From positions 1-46,414 of the forward strand of contig NZ_JBNASF010000013.1 in assembly GCF_049720995.1 (NCBI RefSeq): a stretch of 46,414 nt of DNA, read 5' to 3'. The notes under the pieces were generated by a model, which made no database searches, was not told where the DNA came from, and worked only from the letters and a program-made list of their open reading frames with translations. The stretch comes from Methanothermobacter sp049720995 (GTDB lineage: Archaea > Methanobacteriota > Methanobacteria > Methanobacteriales > Methanothermobacteraceae). The stretch's first letter is position 1. Each line of letters opens with the position of its first letter. The translations under genes were made by a program, and so were the position numbers. Positions 30,288 to 39,387 of the stretch are shown here, in pieces.

Positions 30288-31757
30288 ATGATAAATGTTA
30301 AGGTTTTAAGGTTTGAGCCCGGTGCAGATGAGAAACCACATCTTGAAAGTTATGATATACCTTCCAGAGAAAAAATGAAGGTCCTTGATGCCCTTCAGCT
30401 CATAAACAGGATGTACAATGCTAACATTGCCTTCAGAAGCTCATGCAGGGCAGGGCAGTGTGGTTCATGTGCTGTTAAGATGAACGGAGAGGTTGTCCTG
30501 GCATGCAGGGCAGAGGTGGAGGACGGATCCGTTATTGAGCCAGTGGATCTACCGGTTATAAAGGACCTGATGGTTGACAGGAGCGAAATAGAGGATAAGG
30601 TGAGGGCCATGGGCCTCTACCTCCAGTCAGAAGCCACGGGCATCCAGAGGATCAAACCGGAGGATTACCAGGACACCAAGAAACTGAGGGGATGCATAGA
30701 GTGTTTCTCCTGTATAAGTTCATGTCCCATTATAAAGGAGAGCACAGAGTATGCAGGGCCCTACTTCATGAGGTACATATCAAAATTTGCCTTCGATCCC
30801 CGTGATGAGGCTGAAAGAGCCGTTTTAGGTGTCAGGGAGGGTCTTTACTGCTGTACCACCTGCGGTAAATGTGCAGAGGTATGCCCAAAGGAACTCAATG
30901 TACCGGGGGATGCAATTGAAAAGCTGAGGGCAATGGCCTGCAGAGAGGGTGCAGGACCCCTCGATGCCCACAGGAACATCAGGAAACTCATTTCAGAGAC
31001 AGGAAGATCCGTTGACCGTATAGGGGAAGGTTTCATTGAATCAGTTGGGAGTAAACCCGGTTCAAGAATAGGATTCTTCACAGGCTGTCTGGTTGACTAC
31101 AGGATGCCAGAGGTTGGGATGGCACTTCTTAGGGTGCTCAGGGAACACGGCTTTGAGGTTGACGTCCCTGAGGGTCAGGTGTGCTGCGGATCACCCATGA
31201 TAAGGACAGGTCAGCTTGACATTGTTGAGGATCTTGTTGAGAGAAACAGAAGGGCGCTTGAAGGGTATGATACCATAATAACGGTGTGTGCGGGCTGTGG
31301 AGCCACCCTCAAGAAGGACTATCCCCATTATGGCGTTAAACTGAACGTCCTTGACATCAGCGAATTCCTGGCGGATCGGATTGACGACATTAAAATGAAA
31401 CCGGTCAACATGCGAGTGACCTACCATGACCCCTGCCACCTTCTGAGGGGTCAGGGTGTTAAACTGGAGCCAAGGAAGATACTGAAAAGCATCCCAGGCC
31501 TTGAATTTGTTGAAATGGAAAAACAGGGACAGTGCTGTGGATCCGGTGGGGGTGTGAAATCCGGTAAACCTGAGATAGCCGAAAGTCTGGGAAGGAAGAA
31601 GGCTGAGATGATACGCAAACTCAACGTTGACGCCGTGATAACAATATGCCCATTCTGCCAGCTCCATATCAGGGATTCCCTTGAGAAGGAGGGTCTTGGG
31701 GACGTGAAGGTCATGAACATCCTTGAACTCCTCGACATGGCCTATTCTGATGACTGA
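30288..31757 (+). CDS. tfrB: Thiol:fumarate reductase (CoM/CoB) subunit B
   Basis: TfrB (489 residues) couples oxidation of CoM-SH plus CoB-SH to fumarate reduction by TfrA, supplying succinate and CoM-S-S-CoB. The N-terminus is a plant-type [2Fe-2S] domain (CRAGQCGSC near residue 53). Then come two [4Fe-4S] motifs, CIECFSCISSCP and CTTCGKCAEVCP, and a C-terminal HdrB-like half with two CCG motifs (VCCGSPM and QCCGSGGGVKSG). This fusion of SdhB-like and HdrB-like parts is diagnostic. tfrA is not in the window. GCGGAGATAAAA precedes the ATG. The 214 bases between iorA and tfrB are A/T-rich promoter sequence. Confidence 0.95.
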   Translation: MINVKVLRFEPGADEKPHLESYDIPSREKMKVLDALQLINRMYNANIAFRSSCRAGQCGSCAVKMNGEVVLACRAEVEDGSVIEPVDLPVIKDLMVDRSEIEDKVRAMGLYLQSEATGIQRIKPEDYQDTKKLRGCIECFSCISSCPIIKESTEYAGPYFMRYISKFAFDPRDEAERAVLGVREGLYCCTTCGKCAEVCPKELNVPGDAIEKLRAMACREGAGPLDAHRNIRKLISETGRSVDRIGEGFIESVGSKPGSRIGFFTGCLVDYRMPEVGMALLRVLREHGFEVDVPEGQVCCGSPMIRTGQLDIVEDLVERNRRALEGYDTIITVCAGCGATLKKDYPHYGVKLNVLDISEFLADRIDDIKMKPVNMRVTYHDPCHLLRGQGVKLEPRKILKSIPGLEFVEMEKQGQCCGSGGGVKSGKPEIAESLGRKKAEMIRKLNVDAVITICPFCQLHIRDSLEKEGLGDVKVMNILELLDMAYSDD

Positions 31758-31770
31758 AGGGGATCTGAAC

Positions 31771-32493
31771 ATGGAAGTTTACGAGCTCCTCTCCAAAAAC
31801 ATTGGCGTCGTCTTTGTGGAACCTGAAACTCCAGGGAATGTGGGTTTCCTTGCGAGGGCCATGAAGAATTTCGGCCTTCAGAATCTCATCCTCATAAACC
31901 CCTGCAGACTTGAGGATGAGGCCTACTACCAGGCTATGCATGCCAGGGACCTTGTTGAGGATGCAATCATCTACCAGACCCTTGATGAGATGATGGAAAA
32001 CCTTGAACCTGACTTTCTTGTTGGAACAACAGGGGTGCCTGGAGGGAGCTACAACGTTGACAGGATACCCCTAAGGCCATCCCAACTCGCCTCAGCAATT
32101 AACCCCGCCTCAAGGACCTTCATCCTTTTTGGACGTGAGGGGGACGGGCTTTCAAACAGTGAAATTGGGCTGTGCGACATGGTGGTGAGTATACCCACAG
32201 ATAGAGAATACCCCATAATGAATATAACCCACGCCGCCGCAATAATATTTTATGAGATATTTAAAAAAAGAGATTTTGGCTGCGAAGGACTTGAGGAGGC
32301 CTCAGGAGTTGAAAAAAAACTTCTTGTGGATGAGATGGATGAGATAATCTCATTGATTGACCTTCCCCCACACAAGAAGAAGGTTGCCTCCAGGGTGTTC
32401 AGGAATGTGACCGGGAGGGCCTTCATAACCGCAAGGGAGGCCCATACACTTAAGGGTGTCCTCCGGAGAATAAAGAACAGGATGAAAGAATGA
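31771..32493 (+). CDS. TrmH/TrmJ-family RNA 2'-O-methyltransferase (SPOUT)
   Basis: A 240-residue SPOUT-fold methyltransferase. Motif 1 is VFVEPETPGNVGFLARAMKNFGL near residue 13, motif 2 is FILFGREGDGLSNSE, and motif 3 is IPTDREYPIMNITHAAAII. A C-terminal helical part follows. This is the TrmJ-like group 1 pattern, which in archaea methylates the 2'-OH of C32 in tRNA. AGGGGATC sits five to six bases ahead of the ATG at 31771, after the tfrB stop; earlier in-frame ATGs lie inside tfrB. Confidence 0.88.
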   Translation: MEVYELLSKNIGVVFVEPETPGNVGFLARAMKNFGLQNLILINPCRLEDEAYYQAMHARDLVEDAIIYQTLDEMMENLEPDFLVGTTGVPGGSYNVDRIPLRPSQLASAINPASRTFILFGREGDGLSNSEIGLCDMVVSIPTDREYPIMNITHAAAIIFYEIFKKRDFGCEGLEEASGVEKKLLVDEMDEIISLIDLPPHKKKVASRVFRNVTGRAFITAREAHTLKGVLRRIKNRMKE

Positions 32494-32532
32494 AGTTAAG
32501 GAGGTCTTGGTCTGTTTTTCGGTTCACTGGAT

Positions 32533-33603
32533 ATGGTGGGTGTCATCATCTTCATCATACTCATCATTTTTCTGCCGGTTATCATCAGGATGAGGATGTT
32601 CTCGGCGGTTGAGGGTGCCATCAAGGAACTGGAGGATATGGAGAAGAAAGCCAGGAAGACCATAATGGACCTCAGTGGCATCACAGATGAAGGGCTCCTG
32701 GATGACCACCTGGAGTTCTTCATAGTACCCCCCTCGGATATTGATCCATCGGGACTTGCAGATAAATTCAGAAGGCTCCTGGAGATGGGAGACCTCCAGA
32801 TCAGGGAGATGGTTGAAGAACTTTCTCCAGATGCGGACAGCGAAAGAAGGGCCAGTATAATTATGTGTATAAAGGTGACAGCGGGTATCAGGGGTATTCT
32901 TAAATTTCTGAGGCATAACCTTGAACTGTCAAGAAAAACAGGAAACCTTCAGATCCTGGTTGCACTCCAGATGAACCTTGCGCTGATCATGAGGACCGCC
33001 AGGGCATACCTGGATGGCTGCAGGGCAATATCCTCATCCCTGCCCCTGGGTGACGGGGCTGGCCCCCTCACAGCAGGGATGCTCATAGATGAAATGGACA
33101 GCAAAAAACACCTGCATGACATGGTATATGTAAGGAAAAGATTCATGGATAAGGATATTGGTATTCTGAAGCCACATGGACCTGGTTCAAGGCTTGGAAT
33201 GGTGGTGAAGGCCCTTGAGGAGATCCTCAGTGAGGATGAGTTCGATGAGGTGATAATGGTCGATGCTGCCGCCAAACTGGAGGGTGAAAAAACAGGTGCG
33301 GTGGCTGAGGGGGTCGGGGTGGCCATGGGTGGTCCTGGCGTTGAAAAGTGGTTCATGGAGAACATGATACTTGAACACAGAACCCGCGCCATAATAATAA
33401 AGATGTCCCCTGAGGAGGCGATGTCCCATATGACGAGGGAAATACTTGACGCCTGCAGTGTCGCCCACTCCCGAATAAGGGATATAATATCCAGATCAGA
33501 TGCAGATTCAATCCTCATAATAGGTGTGGGTAACAGCAGCGGAATTCCTGATGCAGTTGAAAACGCCGGGGAGATCAAGGCAAAGGAAAAGAATGAAACC
33601 TGA
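32533..33603 (+). CDS. Membrane-anchored DUF1512 protein
   Basis: A 356-residue archaeal protein with one N-terminal membrane helix (VGVIIFIILIIFLPVII) and a large helical cytoplasmic part. The C-terminal third shows VIMVDAAAKLEGEKTGAVAEGVGVAMGGPG and SILIIGVGNSSGIPDA, typical of DUF1512, function unknown. A GGAGGT lies 28 bases upstream of the ATG, unusually far, and no alternative ATG, GTG or TTG fits it in frame. It precedes dcd and glyS in the same orientation. Confidence 0.82.
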   Translation: MVGVIIFIILIIFLPVIIRMRMFSAVEGAIKELEDMEKKARKTIMDLSGITDEGLLDDHLEFFIVPPSDIDPSGLADKFRRLLEMGDLQIREMVEELSPDADSERRASIIMCIKVTAGIRGILKFLRHNLELSRKTGNLQILVALQMNLALIMRTARAYLDGCRAISSSLPLGDGAGPLTAGMLIDEMDSKKHLHDMVYVRKRFMDKDIGILKPHGPGSRLGMVVKALEEILSEDEFDEVIMVDAAAKLEGEKTGAVAEGVGVAMGGPGVEKWFMENMILEHRTRAIIIKMSPEEAMSHMTREILDACSVAHSRIRDIISRSDADSILIIGVGNSSGIPDAVENAGEIKAKEKNET

Positions 33604-33624
33604 AAATAAAAAGGAGATGTTCTA

Positions 33625-34218
33625 ATGGCAATACTCAGCGACCGTGACATAAAAAGGTACCTTGAGGAGGGTCTTATAACCATAGATCCCCTTGATGACC
33701 CTGAAAGGCAGATACAGCCATCATCGGTTGACCTCAGAATAGGCGATGAATTCAGGGGATTCCGGGTCATAAGAAAACCCTGCATAGACCCCAAGGACCC
33801 CGCGGACATAGAGTCTTACATGGAGACCTTTCATGTGGAGGATGGTCCCTTCATAATACATCCAGGTGAATTTGCCCTTGCAACAACCTATGAATACATA
33901 GGGCTGCCAGATAACCTTGTTGCAAGGGTTGAGGGCCGGTCATCCATCGGGAGGCTCGGCATAACCATGCATGTAACTGCAGGATACGTGGACCCTGGCT
34001 TCCATGGGAGGATAACCCTTGAGATATCCAACATAGGTAAGATGCCGGTGGCCCTCTACCCCGGTCAGAGGGTCTGCCAGATAGTCTTTGAGACAATGAC
34101 AAGTCCTGCAGAGAAACCGTATGGTCACCCATCACGTGAAAGCAAATATATCGGCCAGACAAGGCCCCAGACAAGCAGGATAAAGGATGATTATGAAATA
34201 AGAACCTCAAGGATCTGA
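33625..34218 (+). CDS. dcd: dCTP deaminase (possibly bifunctional dUTP-forming/diphosphatase)
   Basis: A 197-residue trimeric enzyme of the Dcd/Dut superfamily. The motifs are ILSDRDIKRYLEEGLI, IQPSSVDLRIGDEF, ALATTYEYIGLPDNLVARVEGRSSIGRLGI (with the catalytic Glu), HVTAGYVDPGFHGRITLEISN and GQRVCQIVFE. It deaminates dCTP for dTTP synthesis and, in some methanogens, also hydrolyses dUTP. GGAGATG precedes the ATG. Confidence 0.94.
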   Translation: MAILSDRDIKRYLEEGLITIDPLDDPERQIQPSSVDLRIGDEFRGFRVIRKPCIDPKDPADIESYMETFHVEDGPFIIHPGEFALATTYEYIGLPDNLVARVEGRSSIGRLGITMHVTAGYVDPGFHGRITLEISNIGKMPVALYPGQRVCQIVFETMTSPAEKPYGHPSRESKYIGQTRPQTSRIKDDYEIRTSRI

Positions 34219-34236
34219 AAAACCTAAGGAGTGATC

Positions 34237-35931
34237 ATGTTGAATCATGAAAAGACAATGACAGTTGCAAGGAAGAGAGGTTTCCTATGGTCCTCATTTG
34301 AGATCTACTCAGGTGTGGCAGGTTTCGTGGATTATGGACCGCTTGGAGCAACACTCAAGAACAAAATAATGAACAGGTGGCGTGAATTCTATGTGGTCAG
34401 GGAGGGCTTCTATGAAATAGAGTCCCCCACCATAATGCCAGAGGAGGCACTCAAGGCATCAGGACACGTTGACCACTTCAATGACCCCATGACCCAGTGC
34501 AAGGAGTGCATGGATGTCTACAGGGCCGACCACATAATTGAGGATGCAACAGGAAGGGACGTTGAGGGCCTCGAGAACCATGAACTTACAGAGATAATAT
34601 CAGATGAGGGCATAAGGTGCCCGAGGTGTGGTGGACACCTGACCCATGTATGGAGCTACAACCTCATGTTCCAGACCCTGATAGGGGCTAAAGGCAAAAA
34701 AACAGGTTATCTCCGACCTGAAACTGCGCAGGGGATATTCATACCCTTCAAGAGGCTTCTGAGGTTCTTCAGGAACCGTCTGCCATTTGGGGTTGTTCAG
34801 CTCGGCAAATCATACCGCAATGAGATATCACCCAGGCAGGGTGTCATAAGGCTCCGTGAGTTTACACAGGCAGAGGCTGAGATATTCGTTAACCCTGAAG
34901 ACAAGTCACACCCTGATTTTGATACTGTTAAAGGGGATAAACTCAGATTATACCCTGCGGAGGACCAGCTTGATGGTTCAGAGCCCATTGAGCTGACTGC
35001 GGCTGAAGCAGTTGAAAGGGGCATCGTATCAAGTGAAGTACTGACATACCACCTCTGCCTTGCAAAGAGGTTCCTCACAGATATAGGTATACCCGAGGAT
35101 GCCTTGAGGTTCAGGCAGCACCTTCCATCTGAAATGGCCCACTATGCAATTGATTGCTGGGACGTTGAGGCATTCACAGATTCCTATGGCTGGATAGAGA
35201 TTATAGGGATAGCTGACAGGACAGACTATGATCTAAAATCCCACAGCCAGTACAGTGGCGAGGACCTGAGGGTGTTCATAGAGTACGAAAAGCCAAGGAA
35301 GATTAAAAGGCGCGCTGTTAAACCGGACATGGGAAGGCTCGGGCCACGATTCCGGAAGGACGCTGCAAGGATAGCTCAGACACTCAGTGAAATTGAAGCT
35401 GATGAAGTGGAAAAAGCGCTCAGAGATGAGGGTAAATTCATCATAGACGGTGAATTCGAAATACTGCCAGATGATGTGAGCTTTGAGGACGTGGAGGAGG
35501 TTGTGACTGGTGAAAAGGTCTATCCACATGTCATAGAGCCATCATTTGGTATTGACAGGATAATTTACACCCTTCTCCTGCATTCCCTTGTGGATGAGGA
35601 TGAAAGGACCTACTTCCGCCTTCCTCCGCATGTTGCACCGGTCGAGGTCAGCGTGTTCCCCCTTGTAAACAAGAAAGAAATGGTTGAAGTTGCCCTTGAA
35701 ATTAAAAGAAAGCTCAGAAAATCAGGTTTCATAGCTGAATTTGACTCATCAGGAACCATAGGGAGAAGATATGCCCGTTCAGATGAAATAGGGGTTCCAT
35801 TTGCGGTTACTGTGGACCATGAAACCCTTGAGGATGGAACAGTAACCCTCAGGAGCAGGGATGACTGCAGTCAGATAAGGTTGAAGATTGAGGAACTGGA
35901 TTCAAAGTTGGAGGAATTTATAAAATCCTGA
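34237..35931 (+). CDS. glyS: Glycyl-tRNA synthetase (dimeric, archaeal/eukaryotic type)
   Basis: A 564-residue class II synthetase. It opens with KTMTVARKRGFLWSSFEIYSGVAGFVDYGPLGA. Motif 2 falls around QLGKSYRNEISPRQGVIRLREFTQAEAEIF near residue 188, and a zinc-binding insertion shows CKECMD and CPRCGGH. Motif 3 is EPSFGIDRIIYTLL. The C-terminal anticodon-binding domain includes VFPLVNKKEMVEVALEI. GGAG lies five bases before the ATG at 34237; a GTG six bases earlier is less likely. Confidence 0.96.
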   Translation: MLNHEKTMTVARKRGFLWSSFEIYSGVAGFVDYGPLGATLKNKIMNRWREFYVVREGFYEIESPTIMPEEALKASGHVDHFNDPMTQCKECMDVYRADHIIEDATGRDVEGLENHELTEIISDEGIRCPRCGGHLTHVWSYNLMFQTLIGAKGKKTGYLRPETAQGIFIPFKRLLRFFRNRLPFGVVQLGKSYRNEISPRQGVIRLREFTQAEAEIFVNPEDKSHPDFDTVKGDKLRLYPAEDQLDGSEPIELTAAEAVERGIVSSEVLTYHLCLAKRFLTDIGIPEDALRFRQHLPSEMAHYAIDCWDVEAFTDSYGWIEIIGIADRTDYDLKSHSQYSGEDLRVFIEYEKPRKIKRRAVKPDMGRLGPRFRKDAARIAQTLSEIEADEVEKALRDEGKFIIDGEFEILPDDVSFEDVEEVVTGEKVYPHVIEPSFGIDRIIYTLLLHSLVDEDERTYFRLPPHVAPVEVSVFPLVNKKEMVEVALEIKRKLRKSGFIAEFDSSGTIGRRYARSDEIGVPFAVTVDHETLEDGTVTLRSRDDCSQIRLKIEELDSKLEEFIKS

Positions 35932-35933
35932 AA

Positions 35934-36821
35934 CTAATCCTCCAGAGGAAGCGGGGTCTCCCTGATACTGCCCAGAGCTTCGCTGTCCAGCACCGATGAG
36001 AGGCTCCAGTGGTAGTCAAATAGCCTGTTACCCCACTGGAGAATCTCCTCCCCATGACCCATCAGGATTTCCGTTTCTGAGGAATGAACCCCATCCCTTT
36101 TAAACAGGCTCATTGAAAAAAATTTATCGGATATCATGTACGAAAGTTCCTGTTTCTCAGGAAGAAACGCGATTCTCAGTAAATCTGAATCCATGAGTTC
36201 CTGGAGATTCATTAAACCATAGTCCCCGAGAAAAACATGATATGTGTCGGGTGTCAGTATGAACTCCGCTGTTCCACCAGTCTCAACGAAGCTTGCCAGT
36301 GATTCTGTGTGCCTGGGAAGGCAGGATGAGAGCATTGTCCTGAGGTGGGTGGCGTTATCCAGCATCTCAGAATAGGTGGTGTGTGGTCTCTGGAGGTCAT
36401 CCTGTGTTGCCTCAACAATATAAGCATCCCTGAAGACGTTTATATCCATGAGAAACTCTGTAGGAATTGATCCGATTGAATGTTTGTTCCAGAATTCCCT
36501 GTGAAGTCTTACAGCATCCATTGAGTTCATAAATTTTGATAGGGTGACTCCCATAAGCTTCCCCTTTGACGTTAATCTGCATGTGTCTGATGACCTCTCC
36601 ACCAGCTTCCTTTCCTCCAGTTCCATTAGTGCATGTGTGGTGGCTGAATTTGAGGTCCTTATGATGTCCCTGATCTCAGAAACCCCTTTTTCTCCATCCA
36701 TAAGATTGAGTATTACTCCTGATCGCACCCTGGATCCCGCTATAAATCTGATCTCGGCAAGCAAATCATGAATGTCACCTTGAAGCCCTGAAAGTAAGTT
36801 AAAATCACTGCTAAGTTTCAT
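35934..36821 (-). CDS. FilR1-type winged-helix transcriptional regulator (second paralogue)
   Basis: A 295-residue protein with an N-terminal winged helix (GVILNLMDGEKGVSEIRDIIRTSNSATTHALMELEERKLVERS) and a C-terminal ligand-sensing part of the methanogen FilR1/DUF1724 type (FWNKHSIGSIPTEFLMDI, then VFLGDYGLMNLQELM). Such regulators respond to small molecules of unknown identity. GGAGGT precedes the ATG. It is 11 bases downstream of a diverged paralogue on the same strand, so the two arose by duplication and are probably co-expressed. Confidence 0.85.
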   Translation of the reverse strand: MKLSSDFNLLSGLQGDIHDLLAEIRFIAGSRVRSGVILNLMDGEKGVSEIRDIIRTSNSATTHALMELEERKLVERSSDTCRLTSKGKLMGVTLSKFMNSMDAVRLHREFWNKHSIGSIPTEFLMDINVFRDAYIVEATQDDLQRPHTTYSEMLDNATHLRTMLSSCLPRHTESLASFVETGGTAEFILTPDTYHVFLGDYGLMNLQELMDSDLLRIAFLPEKQELSYMISDKFFSMSLFKRDGVHSSETEILMGHGEEILQWGNRLFDYHWSLSSVLDSEALGSIRETPLPLED

Positions 36822-36832
36822 CCCCGGACCTC

Positions 36833-37684
36833 CTATACTGATAACATGATTCCAGTCAGGTTTCTGATGCCAAGCTTTTCAGATCGATCCCTGTAATGTT
36901 CATAGAGCCGGAAGCCCCATTCAATGGCTCTACTGTCGGTGCTCATGATATCCCTGTTCTGGTCATAAAATCCTCTGCTATCAAAAAGGCCCAGTGAGAG
37001 AAACCTGTCAGTCACAGTGAATGCAACCTTCAACGGACCGGGAAATCTGAGAATCTTAAGGTTTCTCTTCTTAATTGCCGTCTTTAGGAGCCCGAAACTT
37101 GCATTTAAAACCATCTCCCGTATCACGCCATCTGTCAGGACAAGTTCAACAGGAACCCCCCTTTCCAGGAGCCCCTCATAGATATCAACCAGGTCCCTGT
37201 GAGAGATCGGGGATACGCCATAAACCACCTCAGAATCCGCTATGAGTTCCCTGTAGGTGTTATGGGGTCTGTATATATCTTCAGGCGCTGACCTGATAAG
37301 TTCAGAATTTATGATCCAGTCAATATCCTCAATGAGGTATTCAGGAATCCCACTGATATCATGATTCAGCCAGATTTCATCAAATGCATTTATAACTCTC
37401 ACAGAGTTCATTAATTTCAGTGCTGAGAGAGTTTTGAGGCTTGCCTCTGATGTAAGGCTGTAAGAGTCTCCCGACCTGCTTATGGACCCCTCCTCAAGAA
37501 GTAATCTTATGTTACTGTAGAGTGCCGGAAGGCTCACATTAACCTCCCATTTAATCTCATCAAAGGTTTTTGGTGACCCAAGAAGCGAAACCATTATTCT
37601 GAACCTTATGCTGGATTTGAGGATGAACTGAAGATCCTCATAGAGATATTCGTATACGTCGGTGAGCCTCTCCTCGTACATCAA
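36833..37684 (-). CDS. FilR1-type winged-helix transcriptional regulator (first paralogue)
   Basis: A 283-residue regulator with the same build as its neighbour: a winged helix (RIMVSLLGSPKTFDEIKWEVNVSLPALYSNIRLLLEEGSISRS) and a FilR1/DUF1724-like sensor domain (IWLNHDISGIPEYLIEDIDWI, LNASFGLLKTAI, FTVTDRFLSLGLFDSRGFYDQN). It is the promoter-proximal gene of the pair. It is divergent from the TatD-family hydrolase, with an A/T-rich inverted repeat between them. Confidence 0.85.
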   Translation of the reverse strand: MMYEERLTDVYEYLYEDLQFILKSSIRFRIMVSLLGSPKTFDEIKWEVNVSLPALYSNIRLLLEEGSISRSGDSYSLTSEASLKTLSALKLMNSVRVINAFDEIWLNHDISGIPEYLIEDIDWIINSELIRSAPEDIYRPHNTYRELIADSEVVYGVSPISHRDLVDIYEGLLERGVPVELVLTDGVIREMVLNASFGLLKTAIKKRNLKILRFPGPLKVAFTVTDRFLSLGLFDSRGFYDQNRDIMSTDSRAIEWGFRLYEHYRDRSEKLGIRNLTGIMLSV

Positions 37685-37715
37685 ACAGCCTCCTCACATC
37701 CTTATATTCATCAGA

Positions 37716-37743
37716 TTTTAAATATTTTATTGAATAATTTAAA
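37716..37743. promoter_or_regulatory. A/T-rich inverted repeat between the regulators and the TatD-family gene
   Basis: TTTTAAATATT (37716-37726) and AATAATTTAAA (37733-37743) form an imperfect inverted repeat in the divergent spacer. It overlaps likely box A positions for both directions, so it could be an operator for the adjacent FilR1 regulators. Confidence 0.35.
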
Positions 37744-37771
37744 GTTGTAGTGGTCTAAAGGAGGATTTGAA

Positions 37772-38536
37772 CTGATAGATAGCCATATACATGCAGATAC
37801 AAGACCCTTTGAAGATTTTGAGCTTATGGCTGTGAGCGGTGTAGAGGGGGCCCTTACCTGTGCCCATGACCCTCTGGAGATGATATCATCCGATGTTGTT
37901 ATGGCTCATTTCCAGAGGCTGCTAACAGTGGACACTGAGAGGGCCGCCCGCAACGGGTTAAAACTCTATACAGCCCTTGGAATACACCCCAGGGCAATAC
38001 CCCACGACCCTGAAAGGGTGATTGAAAAACTCCCGGATATCCTCAGAAATCCATCTGTGGTTGCTGTTGGTGAGGTGGGTCTTGACTCTGGTTCAGAAAT
38101 TGAAAAAGATGTTTTTAAAGCCCAGCTAAAGGTGGCTGAGGAACTTGGTTACCCTGTGATTGTCCACACTCCACGGAGAGGAAAGGCCGATGTTACCCCA
38201 GAGATAATGGATCTGATAGATGGTACAATCAATGAGTCCCTGGTGGTGGTTGAACATGTTAACAGGGAGGTTCTCCCGGAGCTTGTGGAAACCGAGTGCA
38301 TGCTTGGACTTACTGTGCAGCCTGAAAAGCTCACACCGGAGGAAGCAGTTGAAATTCTGCAGGAATATGGAACAGAAAGGTTTGTACTTAACAGTGACAT
38401 GAGCTCAGCGCCATCTGATCCCCTCTCAGTTCCAAGGACGGTTCAGAGAATGAAGATGGAGGGTTTCAGCAGCAGTGATATAAGGCGGGTTTCTGCTGAA
38501 AACATAAGGGATCTACTTAAAATCGGGTCAATCTAA
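37772..38536 (+). CDS. TatD-family metal-dependent hydrolase, CTG start
   Basis: A 254-residue TIM-barrel hydrolase. The family opens with the metal ligands IDSHIHAD, and these are encoded here only if translation begins at CTG 37772: GGAGG lies seven bases ahead, a TAG stop is further upstream, and no ATG, GTG or TTG is in frame before the ATG at 37826, which would drop the HxH motif. Other motifs are YTALGIHPRAIP, AVGEVGLDSGSEIE, VIVHTPRRGK, VEHVN and FVLNSDMSSAPSDP. Nucleic-acid or small phosphoester or amide hydrolysis is typical. The stop overlaps the convergent kinase gene by four bases. Confidence 0.82.
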   Translation: MIDSHIHADTRPFEDFELMAVSGVEGALTCAHDPLEMISSDVVMAHFQRLLTVDTERAARNGLKLYTALGIHPRAIPHDPERVIEKLPDILRNPSVVAVGEVGLDSGSEIEKDVFKAQLKVAEELGYPVIVHTPRRGKADVTPEIMDLIDGTINESLVVVEHVNREVLPELVETECMLGLTVQPEKLTPEEAVEILQEYGTERFVLNSDMSSAPSDPLSVPRTVQRMKMEGFSSSDIRRVSAENIRDLLKIGSI

Positions 38537-39366
38537 AATGCTCCCATCCTTGAAATCACCATGAGTGCCAACCTGTGACCGTTTCTCAGGCAATCCGCTG
38601 GTTCTGAACCTCTGAGCCACATTGACATGAAACCCGCTGCAAAGGCGTCTCCTGCCCCTGTGGTATCCAGTGCATCTTCAGCCTCAATTTCAATGGTCTC
38701 AGAGTGGTCCTTTGAAAAGAAGGATGCCCCATGGGGTCCATGGGTCACCACCACGTTTCCAGCCCCTACCTCAAGAAGTCTTTCAATTCCTGATCTCCTG
38801 GAGCCGGTTAGAATCTCAAGCTCATGATCATTCAGAAATATTATGCTGGTTCTCTCAAGAACACGGGAAAGCCCTTCAATGCCATATGATGCCAGCAGTG
38901 TGCCGGGGCTGAAGGAGATGTCCCTGATACCTGAAACCGCACTGGCAACCTCAATGTAGCAGCCACTTAGATGAACTGCATCTGCTGCCAGTATATACCT
39001 TGATTCCAGTTCACCAATCTCAAGACTGGCATTTGCGCCCATGTAGGAATAAATGGACCTCCTACCCGCTCCATCCACTGATATGAAGGCCATTCCAGTT
39101 GTTTCATCCTGTCTTGATATGCATGATGTATCAACACCTCTGGATTCCAGAAGGGATGTGATCATATACCCGTAAACATCCCTTCCAAGGGATGATACAA
39201 TTCCCGCATTAAATCCAAGGTGGGAGATCCACACGGCAAAGTTGAACGCTGAACCGCCAGGAATGACATGTAAATCTTCTATGTACATCTCAGAGTCCGG
39301 TTCAACGAATCCGGGCACCCGAAAAATAAAGTCCATGTTGCAGGTTCCAACACTTACAACACTCAT
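38533..39366 (-). CDS. PfkB-family carbohydrate or nucleoside kinase
   Basis: A 277-residue ribokinase-fold enzyme. The N-terminal PfkB signature is near VIPGGSAFNFAVWISHLGF, and the C-terminal one is DALDTTGAGDAFAAGFMSMWL, with the catalytic Asp in GAGD. The sugar- or nucleoside-binding residues cannot fix the substrate; archaeal members include nucleoside kinases and ADP-dependent or ribose kinases. GGTGATT is seven bases before the ATG at 39366; a TTG precedes it. Confidence 0.87.
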   Translation of the reverse strand: MSVVSVGTCNMDFIFRVPGFVEPDSEMYIEDLHVIPGGSAFNFAVWISHLGFNAGIVSSLGRDVYGYMITSLLESRGVDTSCISRQDETTGMAFISVDGAGRRSIYSYMGANASLEIGELESRYILAADAVHLSGCYIEVASAVSGIRDISFSPGTLLASYGIEGLSRVLERTSIIFLNDHELEILTGSRRSGIERLLEVGAGNVVVTHGPHGASFFSKDHSETIEIEAEDALDTTGAGDAFAAGFMSMWLRGSEPADCLRNGHRLALMVISRMGAF

Positions 39367-39387
39367 CAAAATAAATCACCGGGGTGA

